A stretch of DNA of 64,000 nucleotides from Thermochaetoides thermophila DSM 1495 (lineage: Eukaryota > Ascomycota > Sordariomycetes > Sordariales > Chaetomiaceae), in contig NW_006383034.1 of assembly GCF_000221225.1 (NCBI RefSeq), forward strand, positions 248,001-312,000, read 5' to 3'. The position numbers and the translations under genes are program-made. Below the pieces are notes generated by a model. It ran no database searches. It was not told where the DNA came from and worked only from the letters and a program-made list of their open reading frames with translations. This document shows, one piece after another, positions 1 to 11,332 of the stretch; position 1 is the first letter of the stretch; each line of letters starts with the position of its first letter.

Positions 1-2102
1 AGGCAAAGACCAAAAGTTGCGATTGCCCTCGATGGAATGGGGTTGAGGCTGGCAATTGGCCGCAATAGGATTGCTGATCGAGACGCCTTCGACTTGGGAC
101 GAAGGGACACGGAGGGCGAGCGTGAGGAAGCCGTCTGCAAGAAAGAAACCAAGATGAAATAAAAAAAGCTTCCAATCCCAGCTACTCTGCACGTTTCCCA
201 GGCCCAGATCGACCGCGAAATGCGACACGATAAGCGCAGGTCCACGATCTCAGCGGGTCATTGCCGCAGCAGCAGGGCAGCAGCAAGAAACACACAGCAG
301 CTCCCGCTCACAACGCAGCGTAGCGGCAGCAGCAGCAGCAGTGACAGGAGAAACGCCCCGCTCAGCAGCACGTGGGGGCACGAGGACTGCAAAAAGAGAA
401 AAGCGGATCAACAATGAGTGGATGGAATAGAAATGAAGAGAGATAAAAGACGAAGCGCGCAACAACGGTCGCAAGTGCAACCACTGCAGCAGCCGCCGTG
501 CTCTTTCACTGGCAAACGTGGGACTCGCACGCTCAGTCAGAAGAAAAAAGGGGGAAATGGGGGGGGGGGGGGAAAGAGCGCTGAATTGGCGGTTTGCGGC
601 TTACAACAAGACCCGGGCTGAGCCTGGGATGTCGTCGGAGACTCAGCGCGGCACCAGGCGGCACCAGGGCTCCAGTGCGGCATCTCTGTGCCCCAAAGTG
701 CAGACCGGGGCTCGTTGCTGCGGTGGGGAGCTGGGACATGGGGCCTCTTATGGGCAGTGGGCACTCTGGGTCCCTGCCAGGGCTCAGCGTGGGGCCTGCC
801 AGACAGCGTCACAGCCCAAACTCCCAGATTCCGCCCAGAGGTTGTTGTTGTGGGCACCCGCCGGGCCTGTCTGCCAGGGGCACGCACCACGGGTGCGGCA
901 TGGACGCAGCATGGGTCCCCGTCTGGGGCCCTTGGGACCTGGTCGCTGTCGAGCGCGCGGATTGGGCCATCGACGGCCTCGCTCGATCGGAGCCTGGCTA
1001 CGACAAGCAACAACACGGCACGGGAAGCTCTCAGCGAGACATGCTTGACGCTAGTGCGCACGGAGGATTGGCTCCCCGGCTGCTGTGTATGTAAATTCCA
1101 GCTAGGCACTTTCATGAATTTCTCGCGGCTTTCACAGGGGGTATTTCACACCCAGGTGTCGTCGTCACGTCAGAGACAACGAACAACGACATCCTTCCCT
1201 GACTACGAGTGTTGCTTTGTGTACCCGTGCGGTTGCTTGGGCTGCACGCCGCTGTCCTCCCACTCCCGACAGTACAGTATGCTTCCTTTTTCCTCGGTCC
1301 TGTCGACGCCGCCGTTTTCCAGAACGCCAGCGTTGGGCCCCGTTGGCCTCGTGCAGGCGCCGTTGATGCGGCCAGTGGCCCCGATGCAATCCCTGGCGCT
1401 TGTGCATCACCAGGGGTGTCATGGCTCGTACGTAGCTTTGCTCACCGCACCAAATGAGTGTGTCTCTCTTGTCCCAAACAAGCTCAGCTTGGAAATCCGG
1501 ATTCCAGTAAAGACGGTCGCAGCATATCCAGTCGTCAAGCAGCTCCGATCCGTCCTGCAACACCGCCGCTCCTTTGGCGGTACCAACCTCTCATGAGGCT
1601 CTTGTGCCAGGTCAAAACGGACGATCCTTGATGCCACAACCGCGAAAAGCGGGTTCCCGTCCATGTCTCGTCTGATCATCGGGACCTCGTACCAGCAAAC
1701 GCCCAATTCGTCCGTGTTCTGTTGGGGAGTTCGGACGAGCGAGGTCGCCGCCGACTCGCCGCCTTTGCCCTCGGCCCGGTGGGGCCTCCTCGCCCAGGTG
1801 TTTGCCAACTAAGTACGTAGGTCCGGAATGCAAATTTGCTCATCATAGCCATAGAGCGGCATACCTAGCTTTCTCACAAAAGTGTCGGCCGAAAGATGGA
1901 GTTTTTCCATCTCGTGGAGACCCCGAATACCCACATTGTCAGGAAGAGCAAGAACATAACACAAAGCAAGATGCAGAAGAGAACAGAATCAAGACGATGG
2001 CATTCCGATTCCTGAAATTCTGACGTACTGACGGCGGGGATTACTTGGATCGAAGCGCTTGGCCCAGCGGCAATTCCAAAAGATCTGCTCCACTCGATCC
2101 TC

Positions 2103-2106
<4 letters not shown>

Positions 2107-2134
<28 letters not shown>
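2107..2134 (+). repeat. Poly(A) homopolymer, 28 nt
   Basis: An uninterrupted run of 28 A residues in noncoding DNA. It could be a slippage product or the tail of an old retroposed copy. No reverse-transcriptase ORF lies upstream, and I could not find flanking target-site duplications by eye. Confidence 0.9.
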
Positions 2135-4617
2135 CCGAACGCCATCGTCTCCAATCGATTGCCTGTAAGCCCTTCAGCCCTAACAGCACGTATGTTACGC
2201 GAACTGCACAACAATGCCCAGCTCTGCTACACCAGAACTGCAATTTCCAATCAGCAAGCCACGTTCTCCTTCAAACAATATTTGCTAAATAACATATTGT
2301 GCGCATCTGCGATGGCATCGTCGTTTCATTGTTGCTATTGGTTTCTGCTGTTCAAGAATATCTCGGCCCTGCCGTCGCCTCTTCGTACGGTAAGTACGGC
2401 GTAACGCTCTGTTCGATTAGCGCCGTACGATATCCTCCATACAGATCGATAATAAAGGTACCATCGGGACGACCTTGCCCATCGACGTAACGCCACAACA
2501 GCATGCCATTCTGTCCTGACAACAGGCTTTCCCAAGCTATATCTGGAGCACCACAGCTATAACACCGACTTCTAAGATTCAACATCACCTGTGGTGGATG
2601 AAAAATTCCGCCGCCCCGGCCTGGCTAAGTATCTGTGCGCTTCCCCTCCTCCTCCCCCTCCTTCCCGGATTCTCCTCCTTAGAATTAAGCCGTAGCAGAA
2701 ACCCAGGAACTGGGCTCTCTTGCATCATCAACGACTAGCTGAGCTGTGGTTTGGGACGGCTTACCCACCTGCCCTGTTGGTGGATTTCGCCGATGAAAAT
2801 ACCCCGCGTTTGCTCAGATGTCACAAGTATACGAAGTACAAAGACAGCCAGGGCTTTCCAAGAACAAATAGGATAGAGTTTGCATATGGGATTTTACATC
2901 TTCCCTATTTCCCAAAATCGAAATGTCTTGCGCAAGACATCAGGACCGGTCACAAGTCATCCTTCATGTTTGCCTACATGCGATCGGGCACAGGCAGAGA
3001 GATCTTCGAGTCTTTGTTGGTAGGCTGATATTCAATGGCCCTCGCTGACATCACAGGTCTGTGAAGCGTAATCCTATCCTTAATCAGAATACCAGCGGAA
3101 GTTTTCGGGTGGCCACAAGCGGGAAACTCGGTGGCCGGACGAAGACGAAATATTACATCCTTATTGCACATGTTGTAGAGATTCCAGAAGAGAGGGTTTC
3201 TTCTTTATTCTCTGCTCGATGTTGTCTGCCTCTCTGTTTGTGTGTTGCCTGAGCTAGCAGCAGAATCTTCCTATCGCTCGACGTCCACAGTTTGATGTCT
3301 TCCCGATATATCCTTGTCTGCCTGGCCTTCCAAGAGCAGTCAACATCCATTGCTATGTGACTGACAACATCGGGCCACATCCAGTGTGCCCGCAGTGCAG
3401 CTGCTCATTATTAAAACAAGGTTGCGCAGCAGCTCTTGCTCGTCTCCCCACATCATGCCGCGTGCCGCCTAGAGTATGTGGTGCCAATGAAGCTTCCAAT
3501 TAATATCCCAAAACCACTCAGCGTAGCAGACTGTCGGCTAACAATGGAAGGCCTTCCTCTTCCGTCTTTTTAAGCTAGGCTTCTAGGGGCTACTTAACCA
3601 GCTGTATGGGCGCTCGGTGAGGCTCCGGTTGGCAAGATCATCTTATAAGCGTATATTATGCACAAAAACTAGTGCTTACATGTATATAGGCCCGAGAAAT
3701 CTGTAAGATCCAACGGGGGGCTGCAGTTTTCACATCATCCCCTGAGTGAAATAATTTCCAGGGGCGCTTACATCACATCTCCGACGCCATGTATCTTCGG
3801 GTCATAAGCTGCCTAGATTGAACGTTATTTCTTTTTCGAAAAAGCTGCTATTGCGCCGTCGCAAGCCAACCTTTTTTTTTCAGGGGACTTTCTGTATTCC
3901 CATCGATTCCTGACGGCGGCTTTTCAACATGTTGCTATTCCTTTAGCCCTTCACAAATCGGTCTGGAAAGACCAGCCACCACCATCTCATCAATATTTGT
4001 GAGACCCAGAGGCAGTTTGCCGTGCCGTCCATCATGGGAGACAATGATACGCACATCTACATTTTATCCGTATCAATGGCGCAGAAAGCCGACAAGATGG
4101 ACCAGTCCTCAGACGTAGCCTTGTCTCGGAGCCTTTAGAAACAACGATTGTGAGATGATGTTTGGCTGTTTTGTTTTCGCCGTTCCCGCTTCTGAACTGT
4201 TACGTTCCGGATCAACGCTTGTGGCTTGCGCCTTCGTTTATTCGGAGTAACCACTGTAGAGGCAGAAAAAATGTGCAAGCAATCTGAATGCTGATTCATC
4301 TTTTTTTTTGACTGGTAACTTGAACCAAAAAAATCTCTGGCCATATGTGACACTTTGGCTATGCTTGTATGCAATATGAGTGTTGACATTGTGATGGTTT
4401 ATATCCGTGGCATAATATGCCTGGCTCTTCGGTGGATGTTTGATCTGGAGGGCAAACCACAGACAATCTTAGGTGAAGGACAAATATCGCCCTCGGCGAT
4501 GACGGGCTTCTGCATGAGAACCCTCGGGGGCCGGGGGGGGGCTCTGGAGCTTGAAATGTTTGAGATTAGCCCAGGTCATTATCGCCCTTTCTATCTGTGT
4601 GACAGACCCTACGGCTA

Positions 4618-5001
4618 TTGCTCAACTGGATTCTTAATTTATCACAACTGGTTGGGTCAGAGATCTCGAACAAGACATTGCCTGGCGACGGTCTCGCCAT
4701 ATATTCGCTACTGCAAGAAGAGCACATTGCCGCATTGGACCGTCATGTGTTTCTAGAATCCGTGCGCCTGCAGCAGCTAGGGCCAGGTCAAGTGTCATTC
4801 TTGGGAGGATCTCGGCCGGTGAAACTTGAAACAGGGAGCGGATTCAAACACAGTTCCCCGCTACGCATCCAGAAATTTTTGTCTGATGGAAAGTTCGAGC
4901 CTTCAAAAGTAGACCAGGAAATTTGTAACTCAACCGGACTCATGTCTACTCGTTCTAGTCATCATAGGGGATGGTGCATCGGTTGCCAGGGCCAGTCATA
5001 A
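4618..5001 (+). other. Weak coding-like open frame, unrecognised
   Basis: An open frame of 127 codons whose middle part (about 4725-4925) reads like soluble protein, with charged and hydrophobic residues alternating. No family is recognised, there is no supporting intron chain, and its codon use is not as GC3-rich as the confirmed genes. It could be a decayed exon or chance. I do not call it a gene. Confidence 0.15.
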
Positions 5002-6190
5002 AGGATTTTGCACATAAGCTGAGTAGGTCGCACCTCCTTCATAACCGGTGACGTAGTTTAAACTGGAAGGTCAACATCCCACAGTATCTGCTAATCGCAC
5101 CATTCCGATCTTGTTTCGTGAGTCGGGCCGGATGGAAGATGTTGGCGCGGATGTCTCGCTGTTGAAATCAAAGTACATAATTCTTACTATAAAACAGATT
5201 CTTATTTGCTTCTGTGGCCAATGTCTGGGTCATGAAACTGGAAATTTGCCGTCAGTCTTCGACGTTTCAAAGCCTCAAACTTAACCATTTGGTTTTGTAA
5301 GACAGAACGGCAATGCTCCGCTACAACATCATTGAAGAAACACAGTTCACTTGCTGGATGAAACGACCATAGAGCGTTCTGTCGTGTTAGGGCTTCGTTG
5401 TCAACCTTCAAGCACAAATCCTTGGCCAAACCAACTTGAGAAGTAGAGGGTAGGAAGGCGTCGTTCTATAGCTTCCATTGCAGCTGGATGCTCGGCTCAA
5501 GATCCAAAAAGATCGGGCAACTAAGCAAATGCTGGTTTGCTGTTACCTGTGATGATAACTGGGACGTTTAATTTCCACTAGGGCGCCAATGGTCAGCCTT
5601 ATAGATGCGGCGCGGATTCCAGTTTTGATCTTAGGGGTGCGTCCTGCCAGCTGGAATCTGAACTAAGTTGTCTGATTGGCGATCGTCGGAGGTTGACTGC
5701 ATGCCCAGACAATGACAATGATAACTGGAACTGGTCTGGCCTCGCGAAACGATCATGATGTCCAGGAAGACCAAAGCTCCTTGGACGTTGATTTGCGGAG
5801 AAAGTTCATGGAGAGTCTGAGGGACCGAGACTCTGACCCAGGCGCAGCGCGGGGTCTGGGGAAGTTTGGGGGATTGGTGGAGTCGTGCTGTGCCCTGCCA
5901 GCTAGGACAGTTGCTGCCAGCTGGTTGCCCCACTGTTTCCAAAGCTGTGGACCCACCCCACCTTAGCAGCATACGTTGAACGCGGAATCGGCACCAAAAA
6001 AGTTAGGGCCATCACGGCGGCAAGGGCCTTGATCAAGACGAAAGGGTGGTAAAGACAATAACGATATTTCGATCAGGCCGGTGCATGATATACGAGTTCG
6101 ACTGATTTGACCATATATGTATTGAGCTCCCATTTCGTCCTGGAAAGTCAACTTCACAACCAAACGACAAGCCAACCAAGCCCCGCCATC

Positions 6191-8562
6191 ATGGAGGCTG
6201 AGATTCGAGCCCTCATTCCAAATATCGACCCCGTGATATCGGAGTACTCTGCAGGTTATTTAACTCATGCATCCACTTCCTTGGCCGGAGACGAGGAGGC
6301 CAACGGACCATCTCCTCTAGACGAAGCTGCTACTGCCATCACTGAGCTGCTGGTCTCCGCCTCGGGCAATGCTGGTGCCGCCACTCATGATAAGATTCGG
6401 GCTTTGGTCGAGAAGTGGGTTGAGAAGTATGCGGCTGCTAGTGATAACCAGGAACGCAAGCGCCCTACTGTCAAGCGGCTGGACCAGGCCATCCAAGTCA
6501 GCGCTCAAAGGAGCATCTCATCTACCCTGGCTGTCACGACTGGCAATGTCGACTTGGAGTCGGCTAGCACCCGAAAGGTTGAATCTAAGGTCGACAGAAA
6601 GAAGTTGGAGAAAGCTGAGCGCAAAATTGCCGCAAAGCAGAGCAAGAAGGCCTTCAAGACGGTCGAATATGAGGCTTCTCGTCTGTTGAACCAGCCCGAC
6701 TCGAAGCAGACATACGAAGAGTTCTACATGGCCGTCAATCCTCTGCAGATGGGTCCTGGCTCTGGCGGCAAGTCCAAGGATATCAAGATCGATAGGTTCG
6801 ATGTGTCAATCGGAGGAAAGAGAATACTCACAGACACTTCTTTGACTCTTTCTTATGGGCACCGTTATGGCCTTGTTGGCCACAACGGTGTCGGCAAGTC
6901 TACTTTCTTGCGGGCGTTGTCCAGGAGGGAAATCCCCATTCCCACTCATATTTCTATTCTCTACGTTGAACAAGAGGTGGGTGGTAATATACCAATTAGT
7001 GATTTTGACCTCTCTTACTAACAAAATCCAATATTAGATTATGGGTGACGACACTCCTGCGCTACAAGCGGTCCTAGATGCCGATGTCTGGCGCAAGGTG
7101 CTTCTCAGGGAGCAAGGCGTAAGTGATTTATTAACACACGACTCTGATGGTTACAGATTCTGACTAGAGTATCTAGGAAATTACTCAAAAACTGGCAGAC
7201 ATTGAAGCTCAGCGGACTTCTATGGCTGATACTTCATCTGATGCCGCCAAGCTGGACAAGGAGCGCGAGGCTCTGGATCAACGCCTCGGCGACATTCAAG
7301 CGAAGCTCGCCGAAATGGAGTCAGACAAGGCTGAATCCAGAGCTGCCAGTATCCTGGCAGGTCTTGGTTTCTCGCCCGAAGCACAGCAGTATCCCACCAA
7401 GAATTTCTCTGGTGGTTGGAGAATGCGTCTTGCGCTTGCGCGTGCGCTCTTCTGTGAGCCTGATCTACTGCTTCTGGACGAGCCGTCCAACATGTTGGAC
7501 GTCCCCTCCATCACCTTCCTTTCCACCTATCTTCAAAGTTATCCCAGCACCGTCCTGGTCGTATCCCACGACAGGGCTTTCCTTAACGAAGTGGCTACTG
7601 ATATCATCCACCAACATTCTGAGCGCCTCGACTACTACCGTGGCGCCAATTTCGATTCCTTCTATGCGACGAGGGAAGAAAGAAAAAGGGCAGCGAAAAG
7701 GGAATACGAGAACCAGATGGCGCAGCGTGCTCACCTTCAGGCTTTCATCGACAAGTTCCGCTACAATGCGGCCAAGTCGCAGGAAGCTCAGTCGCGTATC
7801 AAGAAGCTCGAGCGCATGCCGGTGCTCGAGCCGCCAGAGCAGGAGTATAGCGTCAAGTTCAAGTTCCCAGAGGTCGAAAAGCTGTCAAGCCCCATCGTTC
7901 AGATGTCGGACGTTACCTTTGGCTACACCAAGGATAAGATTCTGCTCAGGAATGTCGATCTGGATGTCCAACTGGATTCGCGTATCGGAATTGTCGGTCC
8001 CAATGGTGCCGGCAAGACAACAGTGCTCAAGCTCCTCATCGGCCAACTGCAGCCAACAAGCGGTATCATCAGCCAGAACCCTCGGCTGCGGATTGGTTAC
8101 TTCGCACAGCATCACGTCGACTCGCTCGACCTCAGCATGAGCGCCGTCAGCTTCATGGCCAAGCACTACCCGGGCAAGACGGATGAGGAGTACCGCCGAC
8201 AGCTGGGTGCGTTCGGCATCACTGGCACAACAGGCCTGCAAAAGATGGCTCTGCTCTCAGGTGGTCAGAAGTCGCGTGTAGCTTTCGCCTGCCTGGCTCT
8301 ACAGAACCCACACATTCTCGTCATGGACGAGCCCTCCAACCACCTCGATATCGAGGCTATGGACGCGCTTGCTGAGGCGCTCAAGGAGTTCCAGGGTGGT
8401 GTGCTCATCGTGTCTCACGACGTAACCCTTCTTCAGACAGTGTGTACTTCACTGTGGGTTTGTGAGAACGGCACGGTCGAGAAGTTCCCCGGAGATGTGC
8501 AGGCGTACAAGAAGAGGATTCAGGCTCAGGCCGATGCTGTTGGTGTTGTCAAGAAGCATTAA
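6191..8562 (+). CDS. GCN20: GCN20, ABC-F translation regulator
   Basis: Cytosolic ABC-F ATPase that in yeast works with GCN1 on ribosomes to activate the eIF2-alpha kinase GCN2 during amino-acid starvation. Three exons (6191-6976, 7038-7118, 7177-8562) give 750 residues, close to the yeast length (about 750). It has no membrane segment, as expected for ABC-F. The N-terminal GCN1-binding-type region spans residues 1 to about 200. NBD1 has Walker A GHNGVGKST (about 230-238), the signature SGGWRMR (about 367) and DEPSNMLD, the form typical of GCN20. NBD2 has GPNGAGKTT (about 563), LSGGQKSR and DEPSNHLD. The lysine-rich inter-NBD linker includes YNAAKSQEAQSRIKKLE. The start is the first ATG of the frame that begins with the acidic GCN20-type N terminus. 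The two introns (61 and 58 nt) sit right after the first NBD Walker A region. Confidence 0.97.
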
Positions 8563-9457
8563 GTTGCAGTCTATGTACCTGGAAGGAGAATGGTGGTTGG
8601 GGAAAAAAAATATAAGGAGTTCAACTGCTGCCATCCTTCATATGATGACCATACTGTGTGATGATAATTGGCCTCAAGGTGTCATTCTTTTGCGGAAGCC
8701 CAAACATGTCGTCGGTCACGGCAGCCCTCCTACGTGGGATGCGGAGAAGAGTTATATCAGTGCCCACAGATTATGCGGTGATCGGCTTCACGAAAGGCGA
8801 CTTGGTTAGTAAGCTGACATAGGTAGCTGCCGGTCGAGATAGATCAATCAGTGCCTGAAAGCCCAGTAGGAGAGTCCTCGGTTGAGGCTAACAATACGAT
8901 GAGATTGTTGATCGAAAATGAATCTGCGCTCACATCTCGCAACACTTCAAAGCAAGTTTACGTTCTGGAGTCTCAAAGAGCCATCACGAGGTTGAAGGCA
9001 GCTTGACCCCGAAGTCGAGGTGAAATAATTCACCCCGCTGACAACCCGTTTAATGCACAAACAGGGGGTTAGCGTGACTCGTTATCCACCCCGCTCGACC
9101 AAAGAGGGAAATAGTGTAAACAACCGAGGGTGCAGGGACCACCACGCAGCCCGAACAACGTGAATGGACCTGAATGGACCTGAATGGACCTGCCCAGCCA
9201 TGGACGCGTTTTCCATTGGGTGTGCCTGATCCCCACACTGGCAACAGCAAGCGGTGAGAACGCTGGCCGGGTCGCCTCTTCATTTCTCTCCCCAAAAAAC
9301 AACATATCTATCTCCCTCTTCCCCTACCAATTCTCCACCCGACCGCTTTTCCACCACCAGCTCAGCAACCCTTCCGTCTTTCGACTTTCGACCTTCGCAT
9401 CTTCCCTGAGCAGTTTGCATCGCCTTTACAATCCAGTTCTTCGCACAACTATCCAAA
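8563..9457 (+). promoter_or_regulatory. GCN20 3' flank and beta-tubulin promoter/leader
   Basis: This 0.9 kb stretch lies between two genes in the same orientation. The first part should hold the GCN20 3' UTR. The second part is the tub2 promoter, with three perfect copies of a 10-mer at 9161-9190 and a C/T-rich stretch at about 9300-9440 directly before the ATG, as is common in highly expressed fungal genes. No further ORF is supported. Confidence 0.6.
9161..9190 (+). repeat. Three tandem copies of TGAATGGACC upstream of tub2
   Basis: Perfect head-to-tail triplication of the 10-mer TGAATGGACC, about 270 bp upstream of the beta-tubulin ATG. A period of about one helical turn in a promoter could present repeated factor sites on one face of the DNA, but no known motif is recognised. 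Confidence 0.85.
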
Positions 9458-11332
9458 ATGCGTGAGATCGTAAGTCGACAACTCCCGCCCAACGACCTGT
9501 CGCAGCAAATTTGACGCGTCGGAGGCGTTTGGGAAAAATCCGAATGCCTGATCCTACCCCACACCCGTGGTTTGGGACAACCTCGTCCCGCCTTTCAGCC
9601 CGACCGACGCTGGCGACAGCGAGGCTCGCAATGATGAGATGAATACGATGCTGACCAGAATTCTCTGTACAGGTTCACCTCCAGACCGGCCAATGCGTAA
9701 GTTGAACAGATGGACATCGCCGCCGGGCAACATTGTGGTGGTGGTGGTTCGATGGACTGACGATAAGCCTTCAGGGTAACCAAATCGGTGCCGCTTTCTG
9801 GTAGGTTCTCTCCATCAGCAGAGACTCCCTCTGTAAAGACTTTGACGCTAACTCCTCGTACAGGCAGACTATCTCCGGCGAGCACGGCCTCGACGCCAAT
9901 GGCGTGTATGTGTTGCCCCTCGACGATCGTATTACCGCGGTCCGCTTGCTCACCGCCATAACAGGTACAACGGCACCTCTGAGCTCCAACTGGAGCGCAT
10001 GAACGTCTACTTCAACGAGGTGAGTTGGGCCGCGAATATGGGCGATGGAACGCTCAAGCAGCAGAACTTCTAACTTCTATAACAGGCCTCCGGCAACAAG
10101 TATGTGCCTCGTGCCGTCCTGGTCGATCTGGAGCCCGGCACTATGGACGCTGTCCGTGCCGGCCCCTTCGGCCAGCTTTTCCGCCCCGACAACTTCGTCT
10201 TTGGCCAGTCCGGTGCCGGCAACAACTGGGCCAAGGGTCACTACACTGAGGGTGCTGAGCTCGTCGACCAAGTCCTGGATGTCGTCCGCCGCGAGGCTGA
10301 AGGCTGCGACTGCCTCCAGGGCTTCCAGATCACCCACTCGCTTGGTGGTGGTACGGGTGCCGGTATGGGTACCCTCCTGATCTCCAAGATCCGTGAGGAG
10401 TTCCCCGACCGCATGATGGCCACCTTCTCGGTTGTTCCCTCTCCTAAGGTCTCGGATACCGTCGTCGAGCCCTACAACGCCACCCTCTCGGTCCACCAGC
10501 TGGTCGAGAACTCAGATGAGACCTTCTGCATTGATAACGAGGCCCTCTACGACATTTGCATGCGTACCCTCAAGCTGTCCAACCCCTCGTATGGCGACCT
10601 GAACTACCTCGTCTCCGCCGTCATGTCCGGCGTCACCGTCTCCCTCCGTTTCCCTGGCCAGCTCAACTCCGACCTCCGCAAGCTGGCTGTCAACATGGTT
10701 CCTTTCCCTCGTCTCCACTTCTTCATGGTCGGCTTCGCTCCGCTCACCGCCCGCGGCGCCCACTCCTTCCGCGCTGTCACCGTCCCGGAGTTAACCCAGC
10801 AGATGTTCGACCCCAAGAACATGATGGCCGCCTCCGACTTCCGCAACGGTCGCTACCTGACCTGCTCTGCCATCTTGTGAGTTCCATCCCCTGTTCATTC
10901 TCATGGAAGGGCACAATGAATGCTAACAATGTTGACAGCCGTGGCAAGGTCTCTATGAAGGAGGTCGAGGACCAGATGCGCAACGTTCAGAACAAGAACT
11001 CGAGCTACTTCGTCGAGTGGATCCCGAACAACGTCCAGACCGCCCTCTGCTCGATCCCGCCTCGCGGCCTCAAGATGTCGTCGACCTTCGTTGGCAACTC
11101 GACCGCCATCCAGGAGCTGTTCAAGCGTATCGGCGAGCAGTTTACTGCCATGTTCCGTCGCAAGGCCTTCTTGCACTGGTACACTGGCGAGGGCATGGAC
11201 GAGATGGAGTTCACCGAGGCCGAGTCCAACATGAACGATCTCGTCTCCGAGTACCAGCAGTACCAGGATGCTGGTGTCGACGAGGAGGAGGAGGAGTACG
11301 AGGAGGAGGCTCCTGCCGAGCACGAGGAGTAA
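9458..11332 (+). CDS. tub2: Beta-tubulin
   Basis: Structural subunit of microtubules that binds exchangeable GTP. Seven exons (9458-9469, 9673-9696, 9775-9800, 9864-9905, 9965-10019, 10086-10876, 10939-11332) encode 447 residues, the normal length for filamentous ascomycetes. The crowded introns in the first 60 codons are also the usual pattern. The N terminus MREIVHLQTGQCGNQIG carries the autoregulatory MREI motif. The GTP-binding loop GGGTGAGMG is at 140-148, and the C terminus is an acidic EEEEE-rich tail. Residues linked to benzimidazole resistance are wild type: H6, Y50, A165, F167, E198, F200 and L240. Positions 238-239 are V-S, a pairing I recall from other filamentous ascomycetes. Exon boundaries were fixed by the invariant protein sequence. 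Confidence 0.98.

Larger units (their letters stand above)
1..6190. other. Intergenic region, no gene supported
   Basis: No conserved protein, intron-exon chain or RNA gene could be supported in this 6.2 kb. Positions 600-1600 are GC-rich, so several frames on both strands stay open by chance. The rest is more AT-rich and full of stops. It contains a 28-nt poly(A) run (2107-2134), a G run near 560 and a weak open frame at 4618-5001 with no recognisable domain. The last few hundred bases before 6191 are presumably the GCN20 promoter and leader. Confidence 0.6.

Noticed and set aside
688..1596. Plus-strand open frame of 302 codons
   Set aside because: The region is GC-rich and open in several frames on both strands. 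The translation has no domain, many isolated Cys/Trp and no coding-like pattern.
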